Source: Planctomycetota bacterium
Lineage (GTDB): Bacteria > Planctomycetota > PLA2
Assembly: GCA_021776735.1 (NCBI GenBank)
Contig: JAJFFH010000067.1
Span: 25,354-89,353 of the forward strand
DNA: 64,000 bases
Direction of reading: 5' to 3'
In this document: positions 30,563 through 39,542 of the stretch, piece after piece
Numbering within the stretch: position 1 is the first letter of the stretch
How the letters are laid out: each line of letters begins with the position of its first letter
Made by a program: the position numbers and the translations under genes
The notes under the pieces: generated by a model
Told to the model about the DNA's origin: nothing
The model's database searches: none
Seen by the model: the letters and a program-made list of their open reading frames with translations, nothing else

Positions 30563-30904
30563 GTGTTCCGTCCGTATCCCCCCGCACAGTCCGCGCGAGG
30601 CTGGACAAACATCGGCGCTTTTACTCCGACGACTTGACTCAACTTTCGACACCACCGGAGGATTCGCACCATGGCGTCGCAACCCACTGTGCCACAATCA
30701 CTTACGACAGCGGCGCCAAAGCAATGGTTCGCGAAAATGAACGCGGTTTTGCTGGGCGGCGCTAGGTATGGGAAGCAAAACGTGCAAAAACCGCTTGCCC
30801 CCGTCCCCACGCTCTCCCCCACTTTTTGTCCGCGGAACGGGCCCCATCGGGCCACAGCAAACGGACGGCGATGTTTTCGAGCGGCCCCGCGGGAGCGCGC
30901 CCGC
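30563..30904 (-). other. 342-bp gap between the pilM start and the ptsI stop
   Basis: Contains the pilM leader and, at 30861-30872, an intergenic copy of the dispersed repeat. A short GGGCC-centred inverted repeat lies at about 30838-30853. No T-run terminator or clear promoter boxes are visible, and no gene. Confidence 0.5.
30861..30872 (+). repeat. Dispersed repeat core, copy 5 (intergenic)
   Basis: Exact 14-mer with AGC at -5 to -3 and TTTTC after, the best match to the extended consensus. It lies 33 bp past the ptsI stop. Confidence 0.88.
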
Positions 30905-32644
30905 TCAGACGCCGACGCCGGCGCCGAGCAGGCGGTCGGCTTCGTCGCCCAGGTAGGCGTCGACCTCTTCCGGGGTCGCCAGCGCAAGGGCGTGGTCGGC
31001 GATCTCGCGCGCGAGTTGGCGGGTCACGCTGCGCACGGTCCGCTTCACCTCGGGTACGACGGACGGCGCAACGGAGAAATGGCGGATGCCGAGGCCCAAC
31101 AGCAACAGCGTATAGGCGCGTTCCGCGGCCATCTCGCCACAGACACCCACCGGGATGTTGGCCCGCTCGCCCTCGAGCAGCACGCCGCGCAAGAGCCGCA
31201 GGATGCCGGGATTCGAGGGGCGAAACAGCGCCGCGACGCGCTCGTTGCCGCGATCGACCGCGAGGGTGTATTGAGTCAGGTCGTTCGTACCGATCGAAAA
31301 AAAGTCCGCTTCCTTCGCGACGAGGTCGGCCGCAATCGCGGCACTCGGGATCTCGATCATCGCGCCGATCCGCAACCCGGTTCCGTACGGGACGCGCTCG
31401 CGCCGCAATTCCTCCTGGATCTGGTCGAGGATGCGGCGCGCCCGGCGAAACTCGCTCACGGACGAGATCATCGGGAACATCACGCGAATCTGCCCCTCGG
31501 CGGCGGCACGAAGCAAAGCCCTCAGTTGCGTACGGAACAGCTCCGGTCGCGCGAAGCTGTAGCGCAGCGAGCGGCAACCGAGATACGGATTGGGCTCCGG
31601 CCGCATGCCCAACTCCTCCGCGAACTTGTCCGCGCCGAAGTCGAACGTCCGAATCGTCAGCGGCCGGCCCTTGAGCCGATCGAGCGCTTCGCGGTAGGCG
31701 GCGAGGTGCGCGGCCTCGTCCGGGAGGGCGTGCGCGTCGGCGTAGAGAAACTCGGTGCGGTAGAGCCCGATGCCGTCGGCACCGTTGCGCACGGCCTCGT
31801 CGACCTCGAGCGGGAACTCGATGTTGGCCTCGACGCCAACCGGCCAGCCGTCCGGCGTCTCCGCCGGAAGCTCCGCCATCCGCTTGAGCACGCGGAATCG
31901 GCGCTTGAGCCGACGTTTCAGGTCACGGTAGTACTCGAGCGTCTCCGCATCGGGATCCACCACCAACAGCCCTTGCTGGCCGTCGACAATCAGCGTGGAG
32001 GAGGCCGGAACCTCGTCCACCAGCGATCCCAGTCCGCAGACGGCCGGAATGCCGAGCGACTTCGCGACGATCGCCGTGTGGCTCGTCGCGCCGCCCTGCT
32101 CGGTCGCAAAGCCGACGACGCTTTTACGATCCAGGTCGGCGGTCTCCGACGGCGTCAGGTCCGTCGCGAGGAGAATCGCGGGACTGTCGGGGGTCGGCTG
32201 CCGGATCTTGTGCTCGCGCCGCAAGTGGCGCATGACGCGACGTTCCAGATCGACAAGGTCCACATAGCGCTGACGGAAGAAATCGTCTTCCAGCGCCCGA
32301 AAGCGCCCAATCCAGCGGCGAAACACCACCGCCACGGAGTAATCGGCGTCGGTCCGGCCGTTCCGGATGGCGCCTTCGATTTCGCCGACCAGGGTGGGAT
32401 CTTTCAGGAACTCCCGGTGGCCGGCCGCAATGGAGCCGACGGCGTCGGACATGCCCGCACGGTTCGCGACCCCGTCCAATTCGGCGCGGGCGGCGGTCAG
32501 CGCCTCCTGGAAACGCTCGATCTCGCCATCGATTTCGCGCTTGCGGAGCCGGCGCGGGAGCGGAAGAGCATCGGCTCCGATTCGCCAAAACGCGGGCCCG
32601 ATAGCCACGCCGGGGGCGACCGGGATTCCTTGGAACTTCCGCAT
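30905..32644 (-). CDS. ptsI: PTS enzyme I (phosphoenolpyruvate-protein phosphotransferase)
   Basis: Two ATGs compete: 32653 has GGAG only one base away, 32644 has it ten bases away and gives the usual MRKFQGIPVAPGVAIG; 579 residues. EI takes phosphate from PEP and passes it to HPr. The phosphohistidine segment GGATSHTAIVAKSLGIPAV lies near residue 190. The PEP-binding barrel shows EFLYADAHALPDE, RTFDFGADK, NPYLGCRSLRYS and the C-terminal GVCGEMA. It is downstream of ptsH and ptsN with no sugar-specific EIIB or EIIC nearby, so a regulatory nitrogen-type PTS is likely. Confidence 0.93.
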   Translation of the reverse strand: MRKFQGIPVAPGVAIGPAFWRIGADALPLPRRLRKREIDGEIERFQEALTAARAELDGVANRAGMSDAVGSIAAGHREFLKDPTLVGEIEGAIRNGRTDADYSVAVVFRRWIGRFRALEDDFFRQRYVDLVDLERRVMRHLRREHKIRQPTPDSPAILLATDLTPSETADLDRKSVVGFATEQGGATSHTAIVAKSLGIPAVCGLGSLVDEVPASSTLIVDGQQGLLVVDPDAETLEYYRDLKRRLKRRFRVLKRMAELPAETPDGWPVGVEANIEFPLEVDEAVRNGADGIGLYRTEFLYADAHALPDEAAHLAAYREALDRLKGRPLTIRTFDFGADKFAEELGMRPEPNPYLGCRSLRYSFARPELFRTQLRALLRAAAEGQIRVMFPMISSVSEFRRARRILDQIQEELRRERVPYGTGLRIGAMIEIPSAAIAADLVAKEADFFSIGTNDLTQYTLAVDRGNERVAALFRPSNPGILRLLRGVLLEGERANIPVGVCGEMAAERAYTLLLLGLGIRHFSVAPSVVPEVKRTVRSVTRQLAREIADHALALATPEEVDAYLGDEADRLLGAGVGV

Positions 32645-32708
32645 ACGCGGCATTCTCCGGGCGATCCGGGGGCCGTCCTAGGAAAAGTTCAACGGTGCCG
32701 CAGCCGAC

Positions 32709-32720
32709 ATCGCCGTCCGT
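32709..32720 (-). repeat. Dispersed repeat core, copy 6 (intergenic)
   Basis: Exact 14-mer on the minus strand with AGC at -5 to -3. It lies in the 134-bp spacer between ptsH and ptsI. Confidence 0.88.
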
Positions 32721-32778
32721 CTGCTGTCGCCGCTGTTCCAAGTTCAGCGGAACGGGATGGGAAACGGAATCGCGGGAG

Positions 32779-33057
32779 CTAGAGCGCGATGTCGAATTCG
32801 CGTTCGAACAGGCCTCGGATCGCGGCCACGGCTGCCTCGGTTTCGTCGCCCTCGACCGTCAGCGCCAGCTCGGCGTCGCAGTGGGCCTCCAGCAGCAGCA
32901 ACTCCATGATCGACTTGGCATCGACCTCCACGTCGCCACGGCGCAGGCGGATCGTGGTGCCCGTGAACTTGAGCGCCGTCTCGGCCAGCACGGACGACGG
33001 GCGGGCGTGCAGTCCGTTCTTGTTCCGGACCCGGACGACCGTTTCGATCGCGCTCAT
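32779..33057 (-). CDS. ptsH: Phosphocarrier protein HPr
   Basis: Start 33057 (MSAIETVVRVRNKNGLHARPSS) gives 92 residues, normal for HPr. The phosphate-accepting His is in NGLHARPSSVL (about residue 17); KSIMELLLLEA carries the regulatory-site Ser position. A longer frame begins eight codons upstream and reaches the ptsN stop, but it lacks a family N-terminus. It receives phosphate from EI and passes it to EIIA (PtsN) encoded just upstream. Confidence 0.93.
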   Translation of the reverse strand: MSAIETVVRVRNKNGLHARPSSVLAETALKFTGTTIRLRRGDVEVDAKSIMELLLLEAHCDAELALTVEGDETEAAVAAIRGLFEREFDIAL

Positions 33058-33082
33058 TGTCTTGTCGTCCGACCCCGGCATC

Positions 33083-33556
33083 TCAACTCTTCGAAGCGGC
33101 GTCGTTCTCCTCGATCAGGTCGAGGAACGACTCCGCCGAATCGCACGAGAGGAGACGCCGGCACTGGTAGGTGTCGCGGACCATCGTCACGATCGCCTTC
33201 ATCGCGGCCAGATGCTCGTCCGTATCGTCGTTGGGCGAAACCATCAGCAGGATCACGCGCACCCGGTCACCGTCGACGGCGCCGAAGTCGATGCCATCGG
33301 CGATCTTGCCGATCGCGATGGCAACCGACTTGACGGACTTCGTGCGGGTGTGGGGAACGCCGATGCCGTTGCCGATGCCGGTGCTCGCCCGCCGCTCGCG
33401 CTCGATGATCTCGTTCCGGATCGTCGTCGCCTTGGTCTTGGGAATAGCACCCGACGCGACCAGCAGATCGACGAGTTGCCGGACGGCGTCATCCTTGTCG
33501 GCGGCTTCAAGGTCGCAGACGATGGCTTCAGGGTTGCAGTAATCGCGGAGTGCCAT
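33083..33556 (-). CDS. ptsN: PTS EIIA component, nitrogen-regulatory type
   Basis: 157 residues with an EIIA-2 fold. The phosphorylatable His is in GNGIGVPHTRTKSV (about residue 68-70); VILLMVSPNDDTDEHLAAMKAI is also typical. With hpf downstream of rpoN and ptsH beside it, this matches the PtsN/EIIA-Ntr setting, in which the protein controls K+ transport and nitrogen or stress responses rather than sugar uptake. The hpf stop lies 6 bp upstream, consistent with one operon. Confidence 0.92.
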   Translation of the reverse strand: MALRDYCNPEAIVCDLEAADKDDAVRQLVDLLVASGAIPKTKATTIRNEIIERERRASTGIGNGIGVPHTRTKSVKSVAIAIGKIADGIDFGAVDGDRVRVILLMVSPNDDTDEHLAAMKAIVTMVRDTYQCRRLLSCDSAESFLDLIEENDAASKS

Positions 33557-33561
33557 CGTTC

Positions 33562-33966
33562 CTATTGTTCCCCTTCCTCCAACATTTCACGGACCACCTG
33601 CTCGTAGGTCGCCTCCTCCGCCGATGCCGGTACGTCGGCGTCACTTCCGATCCGACTGCGGTCGCGATGCGCCTTCAACCGCGCGTGGAACCGCCGGAGC
33701 TGCTTTTGAAGCCGCTGCTCGGCTTCGTCGACCGCCGCCAACACGTCGCCGGCGTCGCCGTGGCCCCGTAGCCGCGTGCCATGGTCCAGGATGCACGTCG
33801 CCTCGACGTGACAGCTCGCCGTCGGGCCGTGGCCCTCCAGGGTGATCACGAGATCGACGTGGCGGATTCCGGAAAAAAACCGGTCGAGCTTGCCGAACTT
33901 CTCTTCGGCGTGCTCCTCCACGTCCTCGTTCACCTGCAGGTGCCGGGCTGTAATGTTCACCTTCAT
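33562..33966 (-). CDS. hpf: Ribosome hibernation promoting factor (short HPF)
   Basis: 134 residues. MKVNITARHLQVNEDVEEHAEEK and the HVDLVITLEGHGPTASCHVEA strand pair are the S30AE fold that binds the 30S decoding centre and silences ribosomes in starvation. The tail of 35 or so acidic residues is longer than E. coli HPF but too short for the dimerisation domain of long HPF. It lies between truA and ptsN in the rpoN-hpf-ptsN arrangement. Confidence 0.92.
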   Translation of the reverse strand: MKVNITARHLQVNEDVEEHAEEKFGKLDRFFSGIRHVDLVITLEGHGPTASCHVEATCILDHGTRLRGHGDAGDVLAAVDEAEQRLQKQLRRFHARLKAHRDRSRIGSDADVPASAEEATYEQVVREMLEEGEQ

Positions 33967-34087
33967 GCACTACCTCGCTCAAAAACCCGGCTTTTCGCGC
34001 ACGAACCAAGGCGGTGGTGCCTCAAGACACCCGAGCACCCAAGGAAAACCTGGGCGACCGGCACGCGGAGTTCAACCGGGGAAGTCG

Positions 34088-34825
34088 TCATTGTGGCGAT
34101 GGGTACGACACGCTCAGGAGGCAAAGTCCGTGAGCGGGCAGATGGGGTCCCGCCACGTCCCTGGGAAAGGGACCCGCGGAGGGAATGTCCTCCGGTGCCA
34201 GCGCGCCTCGCCCTGCGCGGAGAAGAGTTCCCGCGAGGTTGCGCGCCATGCCGTACAAAAAACCGTTGGCTACCAGATCAATCCGAATGTAGTCGTCTTG
34301 CGTCGAAACGTCAAGCACGCTCAGGTTGCGCACGGTCGACTCCCGCGGCGATCCGGACTTTTCGAACGCCGAAAAATCACGGCAGCCGACGAGCCGCGCC
34401 GCGACCGCCTGCATGCGCCCCACGTCGAGCTCGTCGTCGATCCGCATCACATAGCGCCGCACGAGCGGGTCGGCGTACGGCGCAACACGAAACGTATATC
34501 GATATCGCTTTTCGCGCGCGTCCCCGATGGGATGAAAACCGGGACGCACCGCGACCGCGCCACGCACGACGACATCGGACGGCAAGAACGCGTTGAGGGC
34601 CCGCGGAACCTCCGCGGCCACCAGGTTGCGCGTCGTCAAGAACCGCGCCGCCTGCCCTCGAGCATGCACCCCCGCATCCGTCCGCCCGGCCCCCAGAATC
34701 CGCGTCGGTTCCCCGTTGAGTCGCTCGGCCGCCCGCTCCAACTCCCCCTGGACCGTGGGCTGATCAGGCTGAACCTGCCAACCGTGGTAAGCGGTGCCAT
34801 CGTAGGCAACGATGATCCGAAACAC
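34088..34825 (-). CDS. truA: tRNA pseudouridine(38-40) synthase
   Basis: 245 residues from a GTG start. YDGTAYHGWQVQPDQPTVQGELE at the N-terminus and GAGRTDAGVHARGQAARF with the catalytic Asp (about residue 49) are family signatures. FSAFEKSG and NGFLYGMARNLAGTLL complete it. It modifies the anticodon stem of many tRNAs. It sits between rpoN and hpf, an insertion into the usual rpoN-hpf-ptsN order. About 210 bp upstream hold only the rpoN terminator-like hairpin and nothing else recognisable. Confidence 0.94.
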   Translation of the reverse strand: MFRIIVAYDGTAYHGWQVQPDQPTVQGELERAAERLNGEPTRILGAGRTDAGVHARGQAARFLTTRNLVAAEVPRALNAFLPSDVVVRGAVAVRPGFHPIGDAREKRYRYTFRVAPYADPLVRRYVMRIDDELDVGRMQAVAARLVGCRDFSAFEKSGSPRESTVRNLSVLDVSTQDDYIRIDLVANGFLYGMARNLAGTLLRAGRGALAPEDIPSAGPFPRDVAGPHLPAHGLCLLSVSYPSPQ

Positions 34826-35019
34826 GCGCGTAGCATACTGTGCATCTTCGGGCTGGCGGAGCCGGGTTGATCCGGCCCGTCCGCCGTGGCGCGGCAGTAG
34901 CCGGTGAACCGTTCAGGTTCACGACCGACGTTCACGTAGCCCCCCCGCCGACACCGCACAACTCAGGCTTCATGTCCGGCCACACGCCGCGAAGCGGCCC
35001 CGCCGCCGCCTAGCAATCA

Positions 35020-35036
35020 AAATCGCGCAGCGATTT
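35020..35036 (-). terminator. Terminator-like hairpin after rpoN
   Basis: AAATCGC and GCGATTT form a perfect 7-bp stem around TGC, followed by TGATT. It starts 3 bp past the rpoN stop. The T-run is weak. Confidence 0.4.
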
Positions 35037-35039
35037 GGA

Positions 35040-36494
35040 CTACGTCCACTGCCGACGCTGGCGCGACGAGGGGATCTTGAGCGCCTTGCGGTACTTCGTG
35101 ACCGTGCGGCGGGCGATATCGAGGCCTTCGCTCTTGAGCGCCACGGCAACCTGTTCGTCCGACATCGGGCTCTGCTTGTCCTCGTCGTCGATGATCGACT
35201 TGACCCGCTGTCGTACCGAGCGGCGCGAGACGGTTTCGCCGTCCGCGGTCTCGGCTCCGCCGGTGAAGAAGAACTTCAGCGGCACAATGCCACGCGGCGT
35301 CTGCGCCCACTTGTCGGCGATGGCGCGGCTGACCGTCGAAACGTGGATGTGAACCCGGTCCGCGATCTCCTGCATCTTCAAGGGCTTCAGGTGGGATTCG
35401 CCGTATTCGAGATACTCGGCCTGCACCTTGAAGATCTCCTCGCAAACGCGATACAGCGTGTTTTGGCGCTGCTGAATCGCATCCACGAGCCACTTCGCGC
35501 TCTCCAGCTTCTTGCGGACGTAGTCCTTCACCTTGGGATCGTTCGTGTTCTGCAGCAGCTTTCGATACTGGCTGCTCACGCGAATCCGCGGGAAGAAATC
35601 GTCTTCGAGCCGAATCTCGTAGCGCCCTTCCACCCACTCCACGACGACATCGGGATGGATGTACGCGTTGCGATCGCCGCCGACCTTCGCACCGGGACGC
35701 GGGTCCAGCGAGGCGATTTCGCGGATAAGCTTCTTGAGCTGCGGGATGGTCAGATCCATCTCGCGCGACACCTTGGGCAGCTTGTTCTTGTTGATGTCGA
35801 TGAGGTAGTCGCGGATCAGCCGCTCCTTCAGCTCGGCATCGGGATCGACCCCATGATTCAGCTGGAGGAGGAGACACTCCTGCAGGCTGCGTGCGCCGAC
35901 GCCCCGCGGCTCGAGGCGCTGGACCATCATCAACACCTGCTCGACCTCTTCGAGGGTGAAGCGCCCGCGCAACTCGGGGCTGTCCATGATCTCCTCAAGC
36001 GGGTACGGCAAGAATCCGGACTCCTCGAGGTTGAAGATGATGTGCCGGCCGATCGCGCGCTGGTCGTCGTCGGGGTCGAACAACACGAACTGGTCGTACA
36101 GCTCTTCGTGCAGCGACGTGCTCGCCGCCGCCGTGTTGTTCATCGCCTCGAACTTCGGATCGTCGCCGCCCGTGATGCGCCGCGCACCGAAATCCTGCCA
36201 GTCCTGGTCGGCAGCTGCTTCGAGTTGTTCGAGTCGCTCCAGCGTTTCGACGACGGCCTCGCGCTCCTTTTCCATCTCGGTCTTCGGCTCTTCCACCGCC
36301 GGCCCGTGCCGTTCTTCTTCTTCGGGCAGTGTGTCGTCGGCGCGTTCGAGCGCTTCGTTTTCGCCCAGCGCCGTATCGACCAGCTCTTGCAAGCTCAGCG
36401 CGGGAAGCTGGAGGATCTCGATCGACTGAATGATCTGCGGCGCCAGCTTGAGCTGGAGACTCAGTTTCTGTGCGAGAGATACTTGAAGACGCAT
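35040..36494 (-). CDS. rpoN: RNA polymerase sigma-54 factor
   Basis: Start 36494 gives MRLQVSLAQKLSLQLKLAPQIIQSIEILQLP, the Gln/Leu-rich activator-contacting region I; 484 residues. An acidic region II spans about 65-125 (EEEERHGPAVEEPKTEMEKERE). Core-binding repeats and the DNA-binding domain follow (VHIHVSTVSRAIADKWAQTPRG). The RpoN box reads ARRTVTKYRKALKIPSS at the C-terminus. It directs transcription from -24/-12 promoters with enhancer-binding ATPases, none of which is in this window. It begins the rpoN-truA-hpf-ptsN-ptsH-ptsI cluster. Confidence 0.95.
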   Translation of the reverse strand: MRLQVSLAQKLSLQLKLAPQIIQSIEILQLPALSLQELVDTALGENEALERADDTLPEEEERHGPAVEEPKTEMEKEREAVVETLERLEQLEAAADQDWQDFGARRITGGDDPKFEAMNNTAAASTSLHEELYDQFVLFDPDDDQRAIGRHIIFNLEESGFLPYPLEEIMDSPELRGRFTLEEVEQVLMMVQRLEPRGVGARSLQECLLLQLNHGVDPDAELKERLIRDYLIDINKNKLPKVSREMDLTIPQLKKLIREIASLDPRPGAKVGGDRNAYIHPDVVVEWVEGRYEIRLEDDFFPRIRVSSQYRKLLQNTNDPKVKDYVRKKLESAKWLVDAIQQRQNTLYRVCEEIFKVQAEYLEYGESHLKPLKMQEIADRVHIHVSTVSRAIADKWAQTPRGIVPLKFFFTGGAETADGETVSRRSVRQRVKSIIDDEDKQSPMSDEQVAVALKSEGLDIARRTVTKYRKALKIPSSRQRRQWT

Positions 36495-36697
36495 GCCGAC
36501 GGATTCCGAGTCGATTATACGTCGTGCTCGCCACACGGCAAGCACACCCCGGGCCAATCGCCCCGGATTGGATCGCTATCGGCGCTCAAAAAAACCTTGC
36601 GCTCGCGGGGTTGACGACTTCGGTCGCGAACGAATGCGCACGACCGAACGCGACCGCGAACGTCGCACGAGTCAATTCGCGCAGACGGCCCGTTGCA

Positions 36698-37288
36698 TCA
36701 ATCGAGCTCGCCGCGACCGCGCAAGGCGTCGCCGAGAACCGCCGCGTTCATGTGAACGATCTCGCCGCCGCTCGGAACGCCGCGCGCGATCCGCGTGACG
36801 CGAACTCCGTGCTTCACGAGTTCCTTGCCGAGCATCGCGGCGGTCGCCTCGCCCTCGAACGTCGGGTTCGTCGCAACGACCACTTCGTCGATCTCGCCCG
36901 CACGCGCGCGATCCATCAGTCCGCTCACGTTGAGGTCGCGAAGCGCGACGCCTTCCACCGGTGCCACACGTCCGCCGAGCACGTGGTAACGCCCGTGAAA
37001 CTCCCCGGTGCCCTCGAGCGCCTCCAAGTCGCGTGAACTCTCGACGACGCACACGGTCCGCGGATCGCGCGTCTCGTCGCCGCAGTAGCGGCAGGGGTCG
37101 GTCTCGTCGACATGCCCGCACAGACCGCAGGGCGATATTCCCTGGGCGGAAGTTTCGATCGCGGAGGCGAGTGCGCGCACGACCTCCGCCGGCTGCCGCA
37201 CGATCCAGTAGCCGATGCGTTCCGCGCTCTTGGGCCCGATGCCCGGCAGCTCCTGCAACTGGTCGATCAGCTCTCGGAGTACCGACAC
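36698..37288 (-). CDS. recR: Recombination mediator protein RecR
   Basis: 196 residues from GTG 37288. Order of domains: helix-hairpin-helix (LQELPGIGPKSAERIGYWI), a Cys4 zinc finger (CGLCGHVDETDPCRYC, about residues 54-69), and a Toprim domain (VCVVESSRDLEALEGTGEFHGRYHVLGG). With RecF/RecO it loads RecA at gaps. It follows ybaB by 15 bp, in the common dnaX-ybaB-recR order. The 203 bp between its stop and rpoN hold nothing recognisable. Confidence 0.95.
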   Translation of the reverse strand: MSVLRELIDQLQELPGIGPKSAERIGYWIVRQPAEVVRALASAIETSAQGISPCGLCGHVDETDPCRYCGDETRDPRTVCVVESSRDLEALEGTGEFHGRYHVLGGRVAPVEGVALRDLNVSGLMDRARAGEIDEVVVATNPTFEGEATAAMLGKELVKHGVRVTRIARGVPSGGEIVHMNAAVLGDALRGRGELD

Positions 37289-37303
37289 CGTCCGCCCGCC
37301 CGG

Positions 37304-37624
37304 CTAGAAGCCCATGTTGCCGGCCATCCCGCCGGTGATGCGTCCGCGTTCTTCCTCCGCCATCTTGTGGGCGGACTCGAGCGCCTGGCGCACCGCTGCA
37401 ACCACGAGATCCTCGAGATCCTCGACCTCGTCGGGGTCCACGACCTCGGGCTTGATCTTGAGCTGCATCAACTCGCCGATCCCGTTGGCGTAGGCGACGA
37501 CGGCATCGCCGCCCGCCTTGCCTTCCAGCATGCGGTCCTTCAGATCGTCCTCAAGCTTCTTGAGGTCAACCTGCATCTTCTGCGCCTGACGGGCAAGCGC
37601 CCCCATATCGAAGTTTTTAGCCAT
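37304..37624 (-). CDS. ybaB: YbaB/EbfC nucleoid-associated protein
   Basis: 106 residues. MGALARQAQKMQVDLKKLEDDLKD is the tweezers-helix pattern, and GIGELMQLKIKPEVVDPDEVEDLEDLVVAAVRQA is the conserved core. The C-terminus is Gly/Met-rich (GRITGGMAGNMGF). The protein binds DNA as a dimer. The gene overlaps the dnaX stop by 8 bp, so translation is probably coupled. Confidence 0.94.
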   Translation of the reverse strand: MAKNFDMGALARQAQKMQVDLKKLEDDLKDRMLEGKAGGDAVVAYANGIGELMQLKIKPEVVDPDEVEDLEDLVVAAVRQALESAHKMAEEERGRITGGMAGNMGF

Positions 37625-39260
37625 CGGTGCGTCTCACGTTCTCGATGCGCCCGCCGAAGACGGTCAAGACCTCCTTCACACGCGAGAGGTTCTTGATCCG
37701 CGTCATCTCATCCCCGGAGATGCGTTCCTCGACAGCCGCGCGCGGCCTATCGGATTTCACTGCCTCATTGGAAACCGCCGGCGCGGTTTCCTCAAGTCCC
37801 GGCTCCGACGGTGCCTCAATGGGCGCAGACTCAGGCGCTCCAGACTCACGCGCTCCAGACTTTGGCGATTCGTCGTGCGGACTCCGCGACAGCCGCAAGC
37901 GCCCGGATTTCCCGCCGGAAGTTCGCTCGGAAGACCCCGATACAGGAACGGACGGCGATGTCTGTTTGTCCGGCATGGCGCCGCGAGGCGCGACGCCGGA
38001 CCCCGAACCCGAACCCGAACCCGAACCGGACCCCGAACCCGACCCATCGGCCCGAGCCGCCCGGGGCGCAGACGCCCCCCGCCCCCCCAAAGCCTGTCCT
38101 CCAGGTGCCCGTCCTCCGGAAGCCTGTCCTCCGGAAACCGGGCCTCCGGAAACCGACTCCAGCCGTGCCACGAGGTCTTCCAGATCGACAACATCGCCGA
38201 GCTTGGCCAGAGCCAGCAGCCCGAGATCCAACGTCGCCCGCGGGGCGCGCGAGCGATCGGCCAAGCGTTGATGCCGCGCCAGAACCTCGGCAGCGGCGAG
38301 GCACCACTCGACGGCGAAGCCCTCGATGGATTCCCCGGCAAGTTGAGTCCGTCCGCGCGCCACGGCCACGGCGGTCGTGTGCACGTCGGAGTAGAGCGTG
38401 CGCAGGAGCTCGCCCGGATCGGCGCCGCGATCGACGACTTCGGCGGCGGCGTCCAGCACGGGCTCCAGCGCTCCTTCGCGCGCGTGGCGCAGGATGGCAA
38501 ACCGGATCGAGAGCGGCGTCTCCCCCAGCACGTTGACGAGATCCGCCAGTCCGAGGGGGCGGTCGCTCTCGCTGTCCGCGGCGCCGGCAAGCTGGTCGAG
38601 CAGTGTTTCCGCATCACGCAGCCCACCGGTGGAGCGCGCGGCGATCTCGCGCAAGACGGCGTCCTCGACATTCAAGGGCTCGGCGGCGCAGATGCGGCGC
38701 AGCTTTTTTTCGATGTCCGCCGGCGTGATGCGCTTGAAGTCGAAGTTCTGGCAGCGCGAACGGACGGTCTCGATCACCTTTTGCGGCTCGGTCGTCGCGA
38801 AGATGAACAAGACGTGGTCGGGCGGCTCCTCCAGGGTCTTGAGCAACGCGTTCCATGCGGTCCGCGACAGCATGTGCGCCTCATCGACGATGAAGACCTT
38901 TTTCGGCGAACGCTGCGGAAGGTAGCGCGCGGTGTCGATGAGCGGCTCGACGTTTTCGACCTTGCGGTTCGACGCCGCGTCGATTTCCAAAACGTCCACG
39001 TCCGAACCACGGGCGATCGCCGAACAGGATTCACACTCGTTGCACGGCTCGGCGCCAGGCGCCTTCATGCAGTTCACCGACTTGGCCAGCAACCGCGCCA
39101 TGGTGGTCTTGCCGACCCCGCGCGGCCCGGCAAGCAGGTAGGCGTGCGCCAGCCGTCCTCCCTTGAGCGCGTTCAAAAGGGTCTGCCCGACGTGCTCCTG
39201 GCCGAGAACATCGGTAAAACTCTGAGGCCGGTACTTGCGAGCAAAGACGAGGTAGGACAC
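37617..39260 (-). CDS. dnaX: DNA polymerase III gamma/tau subunit
   Basis: 547 residues from GTG 39260. The AAA+ clamp-loader part occupies 1-240: ARKYRPQSFTDVLGQEHV, Walker A GPRGVGKTTMARL, a zinc module (CNECESCSAI), Walker B VFIVDEAHMLS and sensor 1 FATTEP. Domain III follows to about 365. The region 380-440 is a low-complexity linker with Gly-Gly-x-Ala repeats and a GS run of seven or so units, and it contains a dispersed repeat copy. The tail is short and charged. The SRP RNA gene lies about 100 bp upstream. Confidence 0.94.
   Translation of the reverse strand: MSYLVFARKYRPQSFTDVLGQEHVGQTLLNALKGGRLAHAYLLAGPRGVGKTTMARLLAKSVNCMKAPGAEPCNECESCSAIARGSDVDVLEIDAASNRKVENVEPLIDTARYLPQRSPKKVFIVDEAHMLSRTAWNALLKTLEEPPDHVLFIFATTEPQKVIETVRSRCQNFDFKRITPADIEKKLRRICAAEPLNVEDAVLREIAARSTGGLRDAETLLDQLAGAADSESDRPLGLADLVNVLGETPLSIRFAILRHAREGALEPVLDAAAEVVDRGADPGELLRTLYSDVHTTAVAVARGRTQLAGESIEGFAVEWCLAAAEVLARHQRLADRSRAPRATLDLGLLALAKLGDVVDLEDLVARLESVSGGPVSGGQASGGRAPGGQALGGRGASAPRAARADGSGSGSGSGSGSGSGSGVAPRGAMPDKQTSPSVPVSGSSERTSGGKSGRLRLSRSPHDESPKSGARESGAPESAPIEAPSEPGLEETAPAVSNEAVKSDRPRAAVEERISGDEMTRIKNLSRVKEVLTVFGGRIENVRRTDG
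37948..37959 (+). repeat. Dispersed repeat core, copy 7
   Basis: Exact 14-mer without the upstream AGC. It lies antisense in the low-complexity linker of dnaX, where it encodes SPSVP. Confidence 0.85.
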
Positions 39261-39307
39261 GGGTTGCCTACCTTACCGGGATCCTCGGACCGATCCTCGG
39301 ACAAGAC

Positions 39308-39319
39308 ATCGCCGTCCGT
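39308..39319 (-). repeat. Dispersed repeat core, copy 8 (intergenic)
   Basis: Exact 14-mer on the minus strand with AGC at -5 to -3. It lies between the dnaX start and the SRP RNA terminator. Confidence 0.88.
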
Positions 39320-39341
39320 CTGCTTACGTCCGCTCGGTTCT

Positions 39342-39473
39342 CCCCAAAAAGGGGAAAAACGTGGGCCACGTGATCCACGGCACCCGACAAACCGTCCCTT
39401 AGGGCTGCTTCGTTCCCGACCTGACCCGGTTCGGGAGGCGTCGCTGCATGGGACGCGACCCACGAACAGAGCC
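39342..39473 (-). ncRNA. ffs: Small bacterial SRP RNA (4.5S type) and its terminator
   Basis: On the minus strand the universally conserved apical segment reads GGGTCAGGTCGGGAACGAAG then CAGCCC, the symmetric and asymmetric loops and GGAA-type tetraloop region that bind Ffh. The outer stem is closed by CGTGGGTC (39457-39464) and GGCCCACG (39360-39367). T5 follows at once, and a CCCC-T5-GGGG hairpin at 39342-39354 may finish termination. The mature RNA is about 105-115 nt; the 5' end is approximate. It is the only SRP RNA in the window and sits upstream of dnaX, a position also seen in other bacteria. Confidence 0.92.
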
Positions 39474-39542
39474 TATCAATCGTCAAAAGTTCCGGGGGAG
39501 CGCGCACTCGGCGGGTAGCGTAGAACGGGTAGGAACCCAGCC

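Noticed and set aside
38703..38711. A-AAA-AAG slippery heptamer in dnaX, the E. coli tau/gamma frameshift word
   Set aside because: It lies near codon 185, inside the clamp-loader core, so a shift there would not make a gamma-like product.
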